Assembly (NCBI GenBank): GCA_963709775.1
Contig: CAVPXS010000012.1
Coordinates: forward strand, 171,094 to 235,093
Direction of reading: 5' to 3'
From: Salinimicrobium sp963709775
Lineage (GTDB): Bacteria > Bacteroidota > Bacteroidia > Flavobacteriales > Flavobacteriaceae
Length of the DNA stretch: 64,000 nt
Shown: positions 35,414 through 43,761 of the stretch, piece after piece
Position numbering within the stretch: position 1 is the stretch's first letter
How the letters are laid out: the number at the start of each line of letters is the position of its first letter
Notes under the pieces: model-generated
What the model was told of the DNA's origin: nothing
The model's input: the letters and a program-made list of their open reading frames with translations, nothing else
Databases searched by the model: none
Position numbers and translations under genes: made by a program

Positions 35414-36646
35414 ATGGCAAAAGAAGAATTAGAATGTTCCTTCTGCGGAAGAAAAAAACCTGAAACCAACCTGCTTATCGCCGGGCTGGACGCTCATATT
35501 TGCGACCGGTGTATCGAGCAGGCACATGGGATCGTTATTGAAGAATCAAAACAAGACAGCTCGGGAGAACTTTCCTCAGAGCTAAAGCTAAGAAAGCCTC
35601 AGGCTATCAAAGGCTTTTTGGATCAATACGTTATTGGGCAGGAGCACACAAAAAAGGTGCTTTCTGTTGCTGTTTATAATCACTACAAAAGATTATTACA
35701 GCCGGTGAATAACGATGATATCGAGATCCAGAAAAGTAATATTATTATGGTAGGGGAGACCGGTACCGGTAAAACCCTAATGGCAAAAACCATAGCTAAA
35801 ATGCTAAACGTGCCGCTGGCTATCGTAGATGCCACGGTATTGACCGAAGCCGGTTATGTAGGGGAAGATGTGGAAAGCATACTTACCCGCTTGCTTCAGG
35901 CTGCCGACTATAACCTGGAGAAGGCACAACACGGGATCGTATTTATTGATGAGATCGATAAGATTGCCCGTAAGAGTGATAACCCTTCTATTACCCGCGA
36001 TGTTTCCGGAGAAGGCGTGCAGCAGGCTTTACTTAAACTTCTGGAAGGAACTACAGTGAATGTTCCGCCAAAAGGAGGTCGTAAACATCCCGATCAAAAG
36101 TTTATTGAAGTAGATACAGAAAATATTCTCTTTGTAACAGGAGGGGCTTTTGACGGCATTGAGAAGAACATTAGTAAGCGACTTAACATGCAGGCGGTTG
36201 GCTTTAGTGCTTCCAAGAGCGATGATGCTATTGAGCGGGAAAATCTGCTTAAGTACATCATTCCAAAAGATCTAAAAGATTTTGGGTTGATCCCCGAAAT
36301 CATTGGTCGTCTCCCGGTGCTAACACACATGAACCCACTGGATAGAAAGACCCTTAGGTCAATACTTACAGAACCTAAAAATGCCATTATTAAACAGTAC
36401 CAAAAACTGTTTGAGATGGATGATATTAACTTTACTATTACCGATGAAGCTCTTGACTTTATTGTGGAAAAAGCAATAGAATATAAGCTTGGAGCTCGTG
36501 GATTGAGATCGCTCTGTGAAGCTATCCTTACCGATGCTATGTTTGAAATGCCCGAAGGTAATACCAATGTACTGGAGGTCGATAGAGATTACGCCGAAGA
36601 GAAACTGGATAAATCTGGTATTAAAAGATTAAAAGCAGTCTCTTAA
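35414..36646 (+). CDS. clpX: ATP-dependent Clp protease ATP-binding subunit ClpX
   Basis: 410 residues; AAA+ unfoldase that feeds ClpP. Zinc-binding Cys8, Cys11, Cys30 and Cys33 form the N-terminal domain; Walker A GETGTGKT is at 114-121, Walker B IVFIDEIDK and the IGR loop (EIIGRLPV) that docks on ClpP are present. Normal length. Confidence 0.96.
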   Translation: MAKEELECSFCGRKKPETNLLIAGLDAHICDRCIEQAHGIVIEESKQDSSGELSSELKLRKPQAIKGFLDQYVIGQEHTKKVLSVAVYNHYKRLLQPVNNDDIEIQKSNIIMVGETGTGKTLMAKTIAKMLNVPLAIVDATVLTEAGYVGEDVESILTRLLQAADYNLEKAQHGIVFIDEIDKIARKSDNPSITRDVSGEGVQQALLKLLEGTTVNVPPKGGRKHPDQKFIEVDTENILFVTGGAFDGIEKNISKRLNMQAVGFSASKSDDAIERENLLKYIIPKDLKDFGLIPEIIGRLPVLTHMNPLDRKTLRSILTEPKNAIIKQYQKLFEMDDINFTITDEALDFIVEKAIEYKLGARGLRSLCEAILTDAMFEMPEGNTNVLEVDRDYAEEKLDKSGIKRLKAVS

Positions 36647-36667
36647 TAAGGTATCAAAAATGATATT

Positions 36668-36700
36668 TAAAGCCATTCTTTTTAGAATGGCTTTTTTTTG
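36668..36700 (+). terminator. Terminator after clpX
   Basis: 11-bp stem aaagccattct (36669-36679) with agaatggcttt (36684-36694), loop tttt, then seven more T. Confidence 0.85.
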
Positions 36701-36802
36701 ATCTGTATTTCATTTCTTTCGAATTTTAGAAAATTTTAATACAAGAAGTCGAATAATCATGTAAATTAGACAGAATGTAATGATTTGTTAAACAGACAGA
36801 TA

Positions 36803-37243
36803 ATGGAAAAATTAAATCCCTACCTTACTTTTTCCGGCAATTGTGAAGAAGCTTTTTATTTCTATAAATCGATTTTTGGAGGTGAATTCTCCCATATAAG
36901 TCGATATCGGGATATCCCGTCAGATGAAGGTCTCGAGATTCCGGAGTATAGAATGAACAAGATTAAACACATTGTGTTGCCCTTAGGAGAAAAATGCCAA
37001 TTGATTGGGAGTGATTGTGACGATGGATGGTGCCCCGAGGTGGTGAAGGGGAACAACGTTTCTCTCTCAATCGATGTGGAAAGCAAACAAAAAGCCGATA
37101 AGTACTTTGAAGCTTTATGTGCAGAAGGTTCAATTACCATGCAAATAGGCGATGTCTTCTGGGGAAGTTACTACGGAATGTGTACAGACAAGTTTGGAGT
37201 AACCTGGATCATTAACCATCCCAAACCCGAAGGTAATACCTAG
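36803..37243 (+). CDS. VOC family protein, PhnB-like
   Basis: 146 residues with the glyoxalase/bleomycin-resistance fold. LNPYLTFSGNCEEAFYFYKSIFGG at the start (shown in part) and KFGVTWIINH at the end match the PhnB (DUF1338-like) group. Function unknown; the family includes small-molecule lyases and binding proteins. ATG at 36803 is preferred to the in-frame TTG at 36785. It is the first of three short genes in a row. Confidence 0.82.
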   Translation: MEKLNPYLTFSGNCEEAFYFYKSIFGGEFSHISRYRDIPSDEGLEIPEYRMNKIKHIVLPLGEKCQLIGSDCDDGWCPEVVKGNNVSLSIDVESKQKADKYFEALCAEGSITMQIGDVFWGSYYGMCTDKFGVTWIINHPKPEGNT

Positions 37244-37244
37244 A

Positions 37245-37697
37245 ATGCAACAACTGGAGATTAAGACTGCGATTCAAATAGCAAGATCCAAAAATGACAT
37301 TTTTGAGGCGATAGTTGAGCCGGAGAAAATGAGCGGGTACTTTATTTCAAGTTCCTCCGGGAGTCTGCAGGAAGGGAAAACAGTTAAATGGACCTTTCCC
37401 GAATTCCCCGATAGTTTTCCTGTCAAAGTTGTTCAGGTAAATGCTTCTGAAAAGGTCATTTTTGAGTGGGATGGAGCCGAAGGATTTAAGACTACCGTAG
37501 AAATTAATCTGGAGAAAATTACCGATACTCAAACTCTTGTAAGGATCAACGAAGGAAAGATGGAGGTAAACGAACAGGGAATAATGTGGTATGGGCAGAA
37601 CACAGAGGGCTGGGCTAATTTTTTAGCCAGTTTAAAAGCTTATATGGAGCATGGTATAAACCTTCGCAAAGGTGCATTTGATTATCTGAAAAAATAG
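37245..37697 (+). CDS. SRPBCC/AHSA1 domain protein
   Basis: 150 residues of the START-like AHSA1 fold: IKTAIQIARSKNDIFEAIVEPE at the N-terminus (shown in part), FEWDGAEGFKTTVEINLE and a C-terminal helix (GWANFLASLKAYMEHG). These proteins bind hydrophobic ligands, and are often paired with VOC and DinB genes, as here. One base separates it from the VOC gene. Confidence 0.83.
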   Translation: MQQLEIKTAIQIARSKNDIFEAIVEPEKMSGYFISSSSGSLQEGKTVKWTFPEFPDSFPVKVVQVNASEKVIFEWDGAEGFKTTVEINLEKITDTQTLVRINEGKMEVNEQGIMWYGQNTEGWANFLASLKAYMEHGINLRKGAFDYLKK

Positions 37698-37723
37698 ATT
37701 TTTAATTTCTTTATTCAACGGTC

Positions 37724-38294
37724 ATGAAAACAACATCTGCCGAAGTAATTAACGATCTTATCGTTCGCACAGAGGCCAATCTAAGAATGGCCCGGGAGCT
37801 AAACAAAAGATCTGTCCATGATCTTAACCAAAGTCCTGCGCCGGGCTCCTGGAGTGCATTGGAGTGTATTGAACACCTCAATTATCTACGGTAATTTTTA
37901 TGTTCCTGAAATTGAAAATCAAATTGCTTCATCTTCCCATCCGCCCGAAGAGATCTTCAAAAGCGGTTTTTTAGGAAATTATTTTGCTCAAAGTATGCTT
38001 CCAAAAGAGGGTTTTAAAAAGATGAAAACTTTGAAGAGTACTAATCCTTCAGGAAAAAAACTGGGCAGGGAAGTTATCGACAGGTTCATCATACATCAGC
38101 AAAAGTTACTGGAGTTGCTCAAAAAGGCAAAAAACGTAAGTCTTACCCGTACCAAAACCGGAATAAGTATTTCCAGGTTCATCAGGTTACGGCTGGGAGA
38201 CACTTTTAGAGTGGTTATCTATCATAATCAAAGACATTTGCTTCAGGCAGAGAGGGCTTTGCAATCTCTAGAAACTTCTGCAACCGAAGCATAG
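37724..38294 (+). CDS. DinB superfamily protein, frameshifted
   Basis: The ATG at 37724 opens MKTTSAEVINDLIVRTEANL and continues through PGSWSALECIEHLNYL, the DinB metal-binding first His included, then meets a stop. The rest (YGNFYVPEIENQI to HNQRHLLQAERAL, containing the C-terminal His pair region) is in another frame. One extra base at 37881-37890 explains it. The protein would be about 190 residues. DinB proteins are four-helix metal-binding bundles, several being thiol-dependent transferases; substrate unknown. Confidence 0.78.
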
Positions 38295-38379
38295 GTTAAA
38301 AGTGGTTTTAAAAATGTCATTTTTGGAACCTTTTTAAAATCAGGGGTAGTGGGGAATCTTTTTCAGTAGCAGGAAATAA

Positions 38380-38412
38380 AAAACCCGCTTCAGCAATGAA
38401 GCGGGTTTTCTT
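38380..38412 (-). terminator. Terminator downstream of groEL
   Basis: aaacccgcttca (38381-38392) pairs with tgaagcgggttt (38397-38408), loop gcaa, and is flanked by A-runs on the left that become T-runs on the minus strand. Confidence 0.85.
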
Positions 38413-38459
38413 ATAATTGAGTGAGTCTAACTTCTCACTTCTAAAATCTAACTTCCAGA

Positions 38460-40100
38460 TTACATCATTCCGGGCATACCTCCGCCCATTCCTTGTGGCA
38501 TTCCGCCACCACCGGCATTTTCTTCTTTGATATCAACCAAAGAACACTCGGTAGTAAGGATCATTCCGGAAACAGAAGCAGCGTTTTCAAGGGCTACTCT
38601 TGTTACTTTCTTAGGATCGATAATTCCTGCTTTCATCATATCCACATAAGTGTCAGATTTTGCATCATATCCATAGTTTCCTTTTCCTTCAAGTACCTTA
38701 TTGATCACTACAGAGCCTTCGCCACCTGCATTCTCAACAATGGTTCTAAGAGGAGATTCGATCGCACGGTTCACGATCTGGATACCTGTAGCCTCGTCGG
38801 CATTAATAGATTCAAGATTTGCAAGAACTGCCTTTGCACGTACCAGGGCAACACCACCACCGGCAACAATACCTTCTTCTACAGCCGCACGGGTTGCATG
38901 AAGTGCATCGTCAACACGATCTTTCTTCTCTTTCATTTCAACTTCTGAAGCTGCACCTACATAAAGTACGGCAACACCTCCGGCTAGTTTAGCCAAACGC
39001 TCCTGAAGTTTTTCTTTGTCATAGTCTGAAGTAGTGCTCTCCATTTGAGACTTGATCTGGTTCACACGATCTTTGATGGCCTGGTTATCACCTGCACCGT
39101 TCACTACAGTTGTATTGTCCTTGTCGATAGCTACTTTTTCGGCAGTACCAAGCATGTCAAGAGTTGCGTTCTCAAGGGTGTAACCTCTTTCTTCAGAAAT
39201 TACTGTACCACCTGTAAGGATCGCGATATCTTCAAGCATTGCTTTTCTTCTGTCTCCAAATCCTGGAGCTTTTACAGCTGCAATCTTAAGAGAACCTCTC
39301 AATTTGTTTACAACAAGAGTTGCAAGGGCTTCCCCGTCAACATCTTCGGCAATGATCAAAAGTGGCTTTCCGCTTTGAGCAACAGGCTCAAGTACAGGAA
39401 GCAGGTCTTTCATTGAAGAGATCTTCTTGTCGTAGATAAGGATATATGGATCCTCAAGATCTGCAGTCATTTTCTCGCTGTTGGTAACGAAGTAAGGAGA
39501 AAGGTATCCGCGGTCAAACTGCATTCCTTCTACAACATCAACGTGAGTCTCTGTTCCTTTTGCTTCCTCAACAGTGATCACTCCTTCTTTTCCAACTTTA
39601 CCAAAGGCCTGAGCGATTAGCTCTCCAATTTTATCGTCGTTGTTGGCAGAGATAGAAGCTACCTGCTTAATTTTTTCTGAAGAATCTCCTACTTGCTGGC
39701 TTTGTTCCTTAAGGTTGGCAACCAAAGCTTCTACAGCCTTGTCAATTCCACGCTTAAGGTCCATTGGGTTTGCACCGGCTGCAACGTTTTTAAGACCTTC
39801 TTTTACGATGGCCTGTGCAAGTACAGTAGCAGTAGTTGTACCGTCACCTGCAATATCATTGGTTTTAGAAGCAACTTCCTTCACCATTTGTGCTCCCATG
39901 TTCTCAAGAGCATCTTCTAATTCGATCTCTTTTGCAACAGTTACACCATCTTTTGTAACTACAGGAGCTCCAAAAGATTTATTGATGATCACATTACGAC
40001 CTTTTGGTCCCAACGTAACTTTTACTGCATTAGCCAATGCATCTACTCCGCGTTTAATACCGTCGCGGGCTTCGATGTCAAATTTTATTTCTTTTGCCAT
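38460..40100 (-). CDS. groL: Chaperonin GroEL (60 kDa)
   Basis: 546 residues; ATP-driven folding chamber. Near-universal stretches are readable (VTLGPKGRNVII, DGTTTATVLAQ, GGGVALVRA) and the C-terminus ends in a GGM-rich tail. Follows groES with a gap of 103 bases that contains a terminator-like hairpin. Confidence 0.97.
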   Translation of the reverse strand: MAKEIKFDIEARDGIKRGVDALANAVKVTLGPKGRNVIINKSFGAPVVTKDGVTVAKEIELEDALENMGAQMVKEVASKTNDIAGDGTTTATVLAQAIVKEGLKNVAAGANPMDLKRGIDKAVEALVANLKEQSQQVGDSSEKIKQVASISANNDDKIGELIAQAFGKVGKEGVITVEEAKGTETHVDVVEGMQFDRGYLSPYFVTNSEKMTADLEDPYILIYDKKISSMKDLLPVLEPVAQSGKPLLIIAEDVDGEALATLVVNKLRGSLKIAAVKAPGFGDRRKAMLEDIAILTGGTVISEERGYTLENATLDMLGTAEKVAIDKDNTTVVNGAGDNQAIKDRVNQIKSQMESTTSDYDKEKLQERLAKLAGGVAVLYVGAASEVEMKEKKDRVDDALHATRAAVEEGIVAGGGVALVRAKAVLANLESINADEATGIQIVNRAIESPLRTIVENAGGEGSVVINKVLEGKGNYGYDAKSDTYVDMMKAGIIDPKKVTRVALENAASVSGMILTTECSLVDIKEENAGGGGMPQGMGGGMPGMM

Positions 40101-40162
40101 TTTTATTAAATTTTTTTCTCCCGAAACCGGGAATTAATTTTGTTTTCAAAAATTGATGAGGT

Positions 40163-40192
40163 AAAAAACCGCCTGTAAGATGATGGCGGTGT
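40163..40192 (-). terminator. Terminator-like hairpin between groES and groEL (possible attenuator)
   Basis: On the minus strand, accgcc (plus 40185-40190) pairs with ggcggt (plus 40168-40173) around an 11-base loop and is followed by six T. It could reduce groEL read-through from the groES promoter, or only stabilise the processed mRNA ends. Confidence 0.5.
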
Positions 40193-40203
40193 AACCACAG
40201 TGG

Positions 40204-40479
40204 TTATACTATAGCAAGAATATCTTCCTCTCTCATGATAAGGTAATCTTTACCTTCCAGTTTGAGCTCGGTACCTGCATATTTTCCGTAAAGCACACTG
40301 TCACCAACCTTAACGGTCATGTCGTGATCTTTTTTACCGCCGCCTACGGCTACTACTGTGCCTTTTTGCGGCTTTTCTTTTGCTGTTTCGGGAATGTAAA
40401 TACCTGATGCAGTTTGAGTTTCGGCTGCGGCAGGCTCAACAAGTACTCTGTCTGAAAGAGGTTTAATGTTTAGTGCCAT
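40204..40479 (-). CDS. groES: Co-chaperonin GroES
   Basis: 91 residues; ten-kDa lid of the GroEL chamber. IKPLSDRVLVEP at the start and the mobile loop TASGIYIPETAKEKPQ are diagnostic. A TACATTTG box ends only four bases before the ATG (plus strand 40484-40491), which would place the transcription start at or next to the A of the start codon. No CIRCE element was seen. Confidence 0.97.
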   Translation of the reverse strand: MALNIKPLSDRVLVEPAAAETQTASGIYIPETAKEKPQKGTVVAVGGGKKDHDMTVKVGDSVLYGKYAGTELKLEGKDYLIMREEDILAIV

Positions 40480-40570
40480 TTTACAAATGTATTTTAGTTA
40501 ATGATTCTATTAATTGAACTGGCTTAAAGACGAAAATTGTGCCAGTTGGTAAATGCTGACAAAAGCCAAA

Positions 40571-40605
40571 AAAAAATGCCAGCTTGTCATAAGCTGGCAT
40601 TTGTA
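40571..40605 (-). terminator. Terminator after secG
   Basis: Perfect 12-bp stem aaatgccagctt (40574-40585) with aagctggcattt (40591-40602), followed on the minus strand by a run of T. Confidence 0.87.
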
Positions 40606-40624
40606 TAAATATTTTAGGAACTGT

Positions 40625-40963
40625 TTAGTTCTGCTCTCCAGGATTGTTGGCAGGAGTTTCAATAGGTGCAGGGATATTGGTTTCTACCTCTGGTTCACCA
40701 CCCATGATTTTAGATTCACCCACTCCATTTCCATCCATGATAGTAACATTTGAAAGTAGGATAAGCACAAGTAGAAGTGTAGCCAGGGTCCACGTACTTT
40801 TATCTAAAAAGTCCGAAGTTTTTTGAACTCCACCAATTTGGTTTGCACCACCGCCAAAGGCCGATGATAGCCCGCCACCCTTAGGGTTTTGTACCATGAT
40901 AACCACTACCAGCAAAAACGCTACTATAATTATAAGTGTCAAAAAGATTGTAAACGTGCTCAT
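40625..40963 (-). CDS. secG: Preprotein translocase subunit SecG
   Basis: 112 residues with two membrane helices (about 5-24 and 55-73) and the SecG-specific MVQNPKGGGLSSAFGG between them. Part of the SecYEG channel. The Ser/Pro/Glu-rich C-terminus is an extension common in Bacteroidota. Located five bases after the preceding gene's stop, so it belongs to the lptE operon. Confidence 0.92.
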   Translation of the reverse strand: MSTFTIFLTLIIIVAFLLVVVIMVQNPKGGGLSSAFGGGANQIGGVQKTSDFLDKSTWTLATLLLVLILLSNVTIMDGNGVGESKIMGGEPEVETNIPAPIETPANNPGEQN

Positions 40964-40968
40964 TATGC

Positions 40969-41817
40969 TTAACTGTTATTTTCCTGTAATTTTTCGATTG
41001 CCCGAATTTGGTCTGCAAAGAAACCACTTTTTTCCGGATTTTTCAAAATTAAAATTTTATATGCCTGTATGGCTTTTTTGTAATTTTTTTGTTCCAGGTA
41101 TACCCGCGCTAAAGTCTCTGTCATAAGGGATTCCGGCGCTGCCAGGCTGTCCTCTGCGAGATTGGCTTTTTTTGCAGTTTTTGAGGGGGTAATGCGGGGA
41201 TTTTTGGAAATAAATTCCTCAATTAGTTCAAACTTTCTGCTCTTTGCTTCCTGTTCTTCTGAAGATAATCCTTCCCTGTTTATAGGTTTTGCTGAAGCAA
41301 GCTTTAACCATTCTGAAAATGAGTGATTTTCATTCGGATTAAAAGAGAGGGGTTTTCCCAAATCAAGGGAATCATCTTCAGCTGAAGTTTGCCCTTCTTT
41401 TTCTCTTCTTCTGAAAAGCTCAGGATCAAAAACCTGTTCAGATTCCTTCACCTTCATCTTTAAAGCCTTGTCAAGAGAAAGATTGTCATCTTTTGTTTCG
41501 GCCTCTCCGGGTTCTGAATCTTCTATATCCTTTTGATGCTGCTCCTGTTTTTTAATGGAATCGGCGATCTTGTTCTGGTTGAATTCTTTCGATGTTATAA
41601 AATCAAACAGTACTCCGCGATCTGCGGTGTGGGCAGCTGCAACCTTTAATTCTTTATTGTAATGTAAACTATTTACATTTTTAAGCCCCTTTAGCCGCAC
41701 CGCACGGGCAGCCTGGAAGTACGGATATTTTTTCAAGACCTCGTGCAGGGCTTTTGTCTGCTCAAAAGAGACTGCAGCCGGGTTTTTTAATATCGATATT
41801 ACTTCCTCCTGTTTCAT
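40969..41817 (-). CDS. Conserved hypothetical protein with TPR-like C-terminus
   Basis: 282 residues, no signal peptide. The N-terminus (LKNPAAVSFEQTKALHEVLKK, in part) is helical; the middle is acidic and low in hydrophobics; the last 50 residues (ARVYLEQKNYKKAIQAYKIL) form a TPR-like pair. A Bacteroidota-conserved gene between lptE and secG. Start and stop overlap the lptE stop by one base. Function unknown; a link to envelope biogenesis is suggested by position only. Confidence 0.7.
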   Translation of the reverse strand: MKQEEVISILKNPAAVSFEQTKALHEVLKKYPYFQAARAVRLKGLKNVNSLHYNKELKVAAAHTADRGVLFDFITSKEFNQNKIADSIKKQEQHQKDIEDSEPGEAETKDDNLSLDKALKMKVKESEQVFDPELFRRREKEGQTSAEDDSLDLGKPLSFNPNENHSFSEWLKLASAKPINREGLSSEEQEAKSRKFELIEEFISKNPRITPSKTAKKANLAEDSLAAPESLMTETLARVYLEQKNYKKAIQAYKILILKNPEKSGFFADQIRAIEKLQENNS

Positions 41818-42323
41818 TACCAGTTTGTAAGGGTGGCGTTAAAGATATCCTGGGTGATACGGGTGAATATTTCCTCAAGGGCCGTTGCCAAAGTGGAGCC
41901 GGAAAGCTGATCGTTGGCCGGATAATCATAGTAAAATGAGAATCGCCTGTCTAAAATGTCCTTTTCGGGATCAAGGGTATTATAATAACGTAAATTCACC
42001 ACAATGGTAAGTCTGTTTTCAGCAGCTGTACTTTGAGCTGTTGCACTCATTGGGGACACGTAAAAATCCACTATCTCACCTTCATATACCAAATCTCCGT
42101 TTTCATTTGTCAGGTTTAGGTTCGTCTGGCTTTGAATAAGATCCTGAAGCTGCAGTGTAAAGGTGCGGTCTATTCCCGGTTCTACTATTGGTGCTGCATT
42201 CTGGAAATAATTTACCTGGAAGGTTTGTGCCTCACCCACATCGGCTCCCGTAAAAGAGTAGATGCCACAGGAGTGGAAGCTAAGTAGAAACAGGGAAACA
42301 AGCAGCAGTTGTATTTTTTTCAT
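41817..42323 (-). CDS. lptE: LPS assembly lipoprotein LptE
   Basis: 168 residues with lipobox SFHSC (Cys19), followed by GIYSFTGADV and a fold of helices and strands (LQLQDLIQSQTNLNLTN). In Bacteroidota the LptE family partners LptD to place lipopolysaccharide in the outer leaflet. The gene lies 27 bases downstream of a sigma-54 activator gene, an arrangement seen in other flavobacteria. Confidence 0.87.
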   Translation of the reverse strand: MKKIQLLLVSLFLLSFHSCGIYSFTGADVGEAQTFQVNYFQNAAPIVEPGIDRTFTLQLQDLIQSQTNLNLTNENGDLVYEGEIVDFYVSPMSATAQSTAAENRLTIVVNLRYYNTLDPEKDILDRRFSFYYDYPANDQLSGSTLATALEEIFTRITQDIFNATLTNW

Positions 42324-42350
42324 AAAATATAGGGTGTCAAAAATGACATT

Positions 42351-43607
42351 TTACAGGTCGTATTGTTTGATCTTTCTGTACAGGGTGCGCTCACTTATTC
42401 CCAATTCTTCAGCCGCGGCCTTTCGTTTTCCGTTGTGGCGCTCCAGGGATTTCTTGATGAGTTCCAGTTCTTTATCCTGAAGGGAAAGGGTTTCTTCCTC
42501 CTCAATTTCTTCAGCAAAATAATATTTATCCTGTTTATCGGGCTGATTTTGCTGCGGAATTTGAAGAACTTCCAGTTGCTCGTCTGTTATTTCTTCGGGA
42601 ATGACATCTTCCTCATCATTATTTCCGTAGATCTTTTTAATAAGGCTTTCGTTTTCCTCTTTCACATTTGTATGACTCTCATTCTCCATGAGCTCCAAAG
42701 TGAGCTTTTTAAGATCATTAAGATCATTTTTCATGTCGAAAAGCACTTTGTAAAGGATCTCCCTCTCATTGCTGAAGTCGCTTTCTTTTTTCTTCTCCTC
42801 AATAATGGCCGGTAAATTACTGCCATAACCGGGGAGATATTCTTTAAGCTTTGCAGCGTCAATACTTCTTTCCTGTTCCAGGACAGAAATTTGTTCGGCC
42901 AGATTCCTTAGCTGCCTTACGTTTCCATTCCAGCGGTACTTTTGTAACAGGCTAATGGCATCATCATCCAGGCGGATGGTGGGCATTTTGTACTTTAAAG
43001 CAAAATCTGAAGCAAATTTTCTAAAGAGCAGGTGGATATCATCTTTCCGGTCGCGTAGGGGCGGCAGGTAGATTTCAACAGTACTTAATCTGTAATAAAG
43101 ATCTTCCCGGAATTTCTCCTTTTTAATAGCCTCGCTCATGTTGAGGTTGGTGGCAGCTACAATGCGAACATTCGTTTTCTGCACTTTGGAAGAACCAACT
43201 TTAATGAACTCACCGTTTTCAAGTACTCTTAATAACCGAACCTGCGTAGTTAAAGGCAATTCCCCCACTTCATCCAGGAAAATAGTCCCACCATCGGCGA
43301 CTTCAAAATATCCACTCCGGGTTTGGGAGGCGCCGGTAAAAGCCCCTTTTTCGTGCCCGAATAATTCCGAATCAATGGTGCCTTCGGGAATTGCTCCACA
43401 GTTGACGGCAATGTATTTTCCATGCTTTCGGTGGGAGAGGGCGTGGATGATCTTGGGAATACTTTCCTTTCCCACACCGCTTTCCCCGGTTACCAGCACC
43501 GAAATATCTGTAGGTGCGACCTGCATAGCCTTTTCTACAGCCCTGTTGAGCTTCTGGTCATTTCCCAGAATACCAAAACGTTGTTTTATTGCCTGAATGC
43601 TTTCCAT
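42351..43607 (-). CDS. Sigma-54-dependent transcriptional activator (no receiver domain)
   Basis: 418 residues. AAA+ domain with Walker A GESGVGKE (41-48), the sigma-54-contact loop GAFTGA (88-93) and LFLDEVGE-like Walker B (TIFLDEVGELP); C-terminal Fis-type helix-turn-helix (RKAAAEELGISERTLYRKIKQYDL, in part). There is no N-terminal receiver or sensing domain; the AAA+ module starts almost at the N-terminus, so control must be by partner protein, expression or ATPase state. A linker of about 120 acidic residues separates the two domains. Confidence 0.92.
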   Translation of the reverse strand: MESIQAIKQRFGILGNDQKLNRAVEKAMQVAPTDISVLVTGESGVGKESIPKIIHALSHRKHGKYIAVNCGAIPEGTIDSELFGHEKGAFTGASQTRSGYFEVADGGTIFLDEVGELPLTTQVRLLRVLENGEFIKVGSSKVQKTNVRIVAATNLNMSEAIKKEKFREDLYYRLSTVEIYLPPLRDRKDDIHLLFRKFASDFALKYKMPTIRLDDDAISLLQKYRWNGNVRQLRNLAEQISVLEQERSIDAAKLKEYLPGYGSNLPAIIEEKKKESDFSNEREILYKVLFDMKNDLNDLKKLTLELMENESHTNVKEENESLIKKIYGNNDEEDVIPEEITDEQLEVLQIPQQNQPDKQDKYYFAEEIEEEETLSLQDKELELIKKSLERHNGKRKAAAEELGISERTLYRKIKQYDL

Positions 43608-43616
43608 ATTTTAAAT

Positions 43617-43649
43617 CAAATTCCAATAAACAAGCACCAAATTCCAATA
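43617..43649. repeat. Short direct repeat upstream of the sigma-54 activator
   Basis: caaattccaata occurs at 43617-43628 and again at 43638-43649 (period 21). This A/T-rich, CCAA-containing wording recurs in intergenic DNA of flavobacteria. No function is evident. Confidence 0.45.
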
Positions 43650-43761
43650 GGGGTGCGGGAAATACTGTACTATTTAAATAAAGAATTTTACTCCTCTAAA
43701 ATTAATCTGAAAGTTTAAACTTTAATTTACCTACTAAACACTGTAAACTGACCACTGCCCA

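Noticed and set aside
43617..43649. Short direct repeat as a CRISPR-like array
   Set aside because: Only two 12-bp copies with a 9-base gap; no spacer structure and no cas genes.
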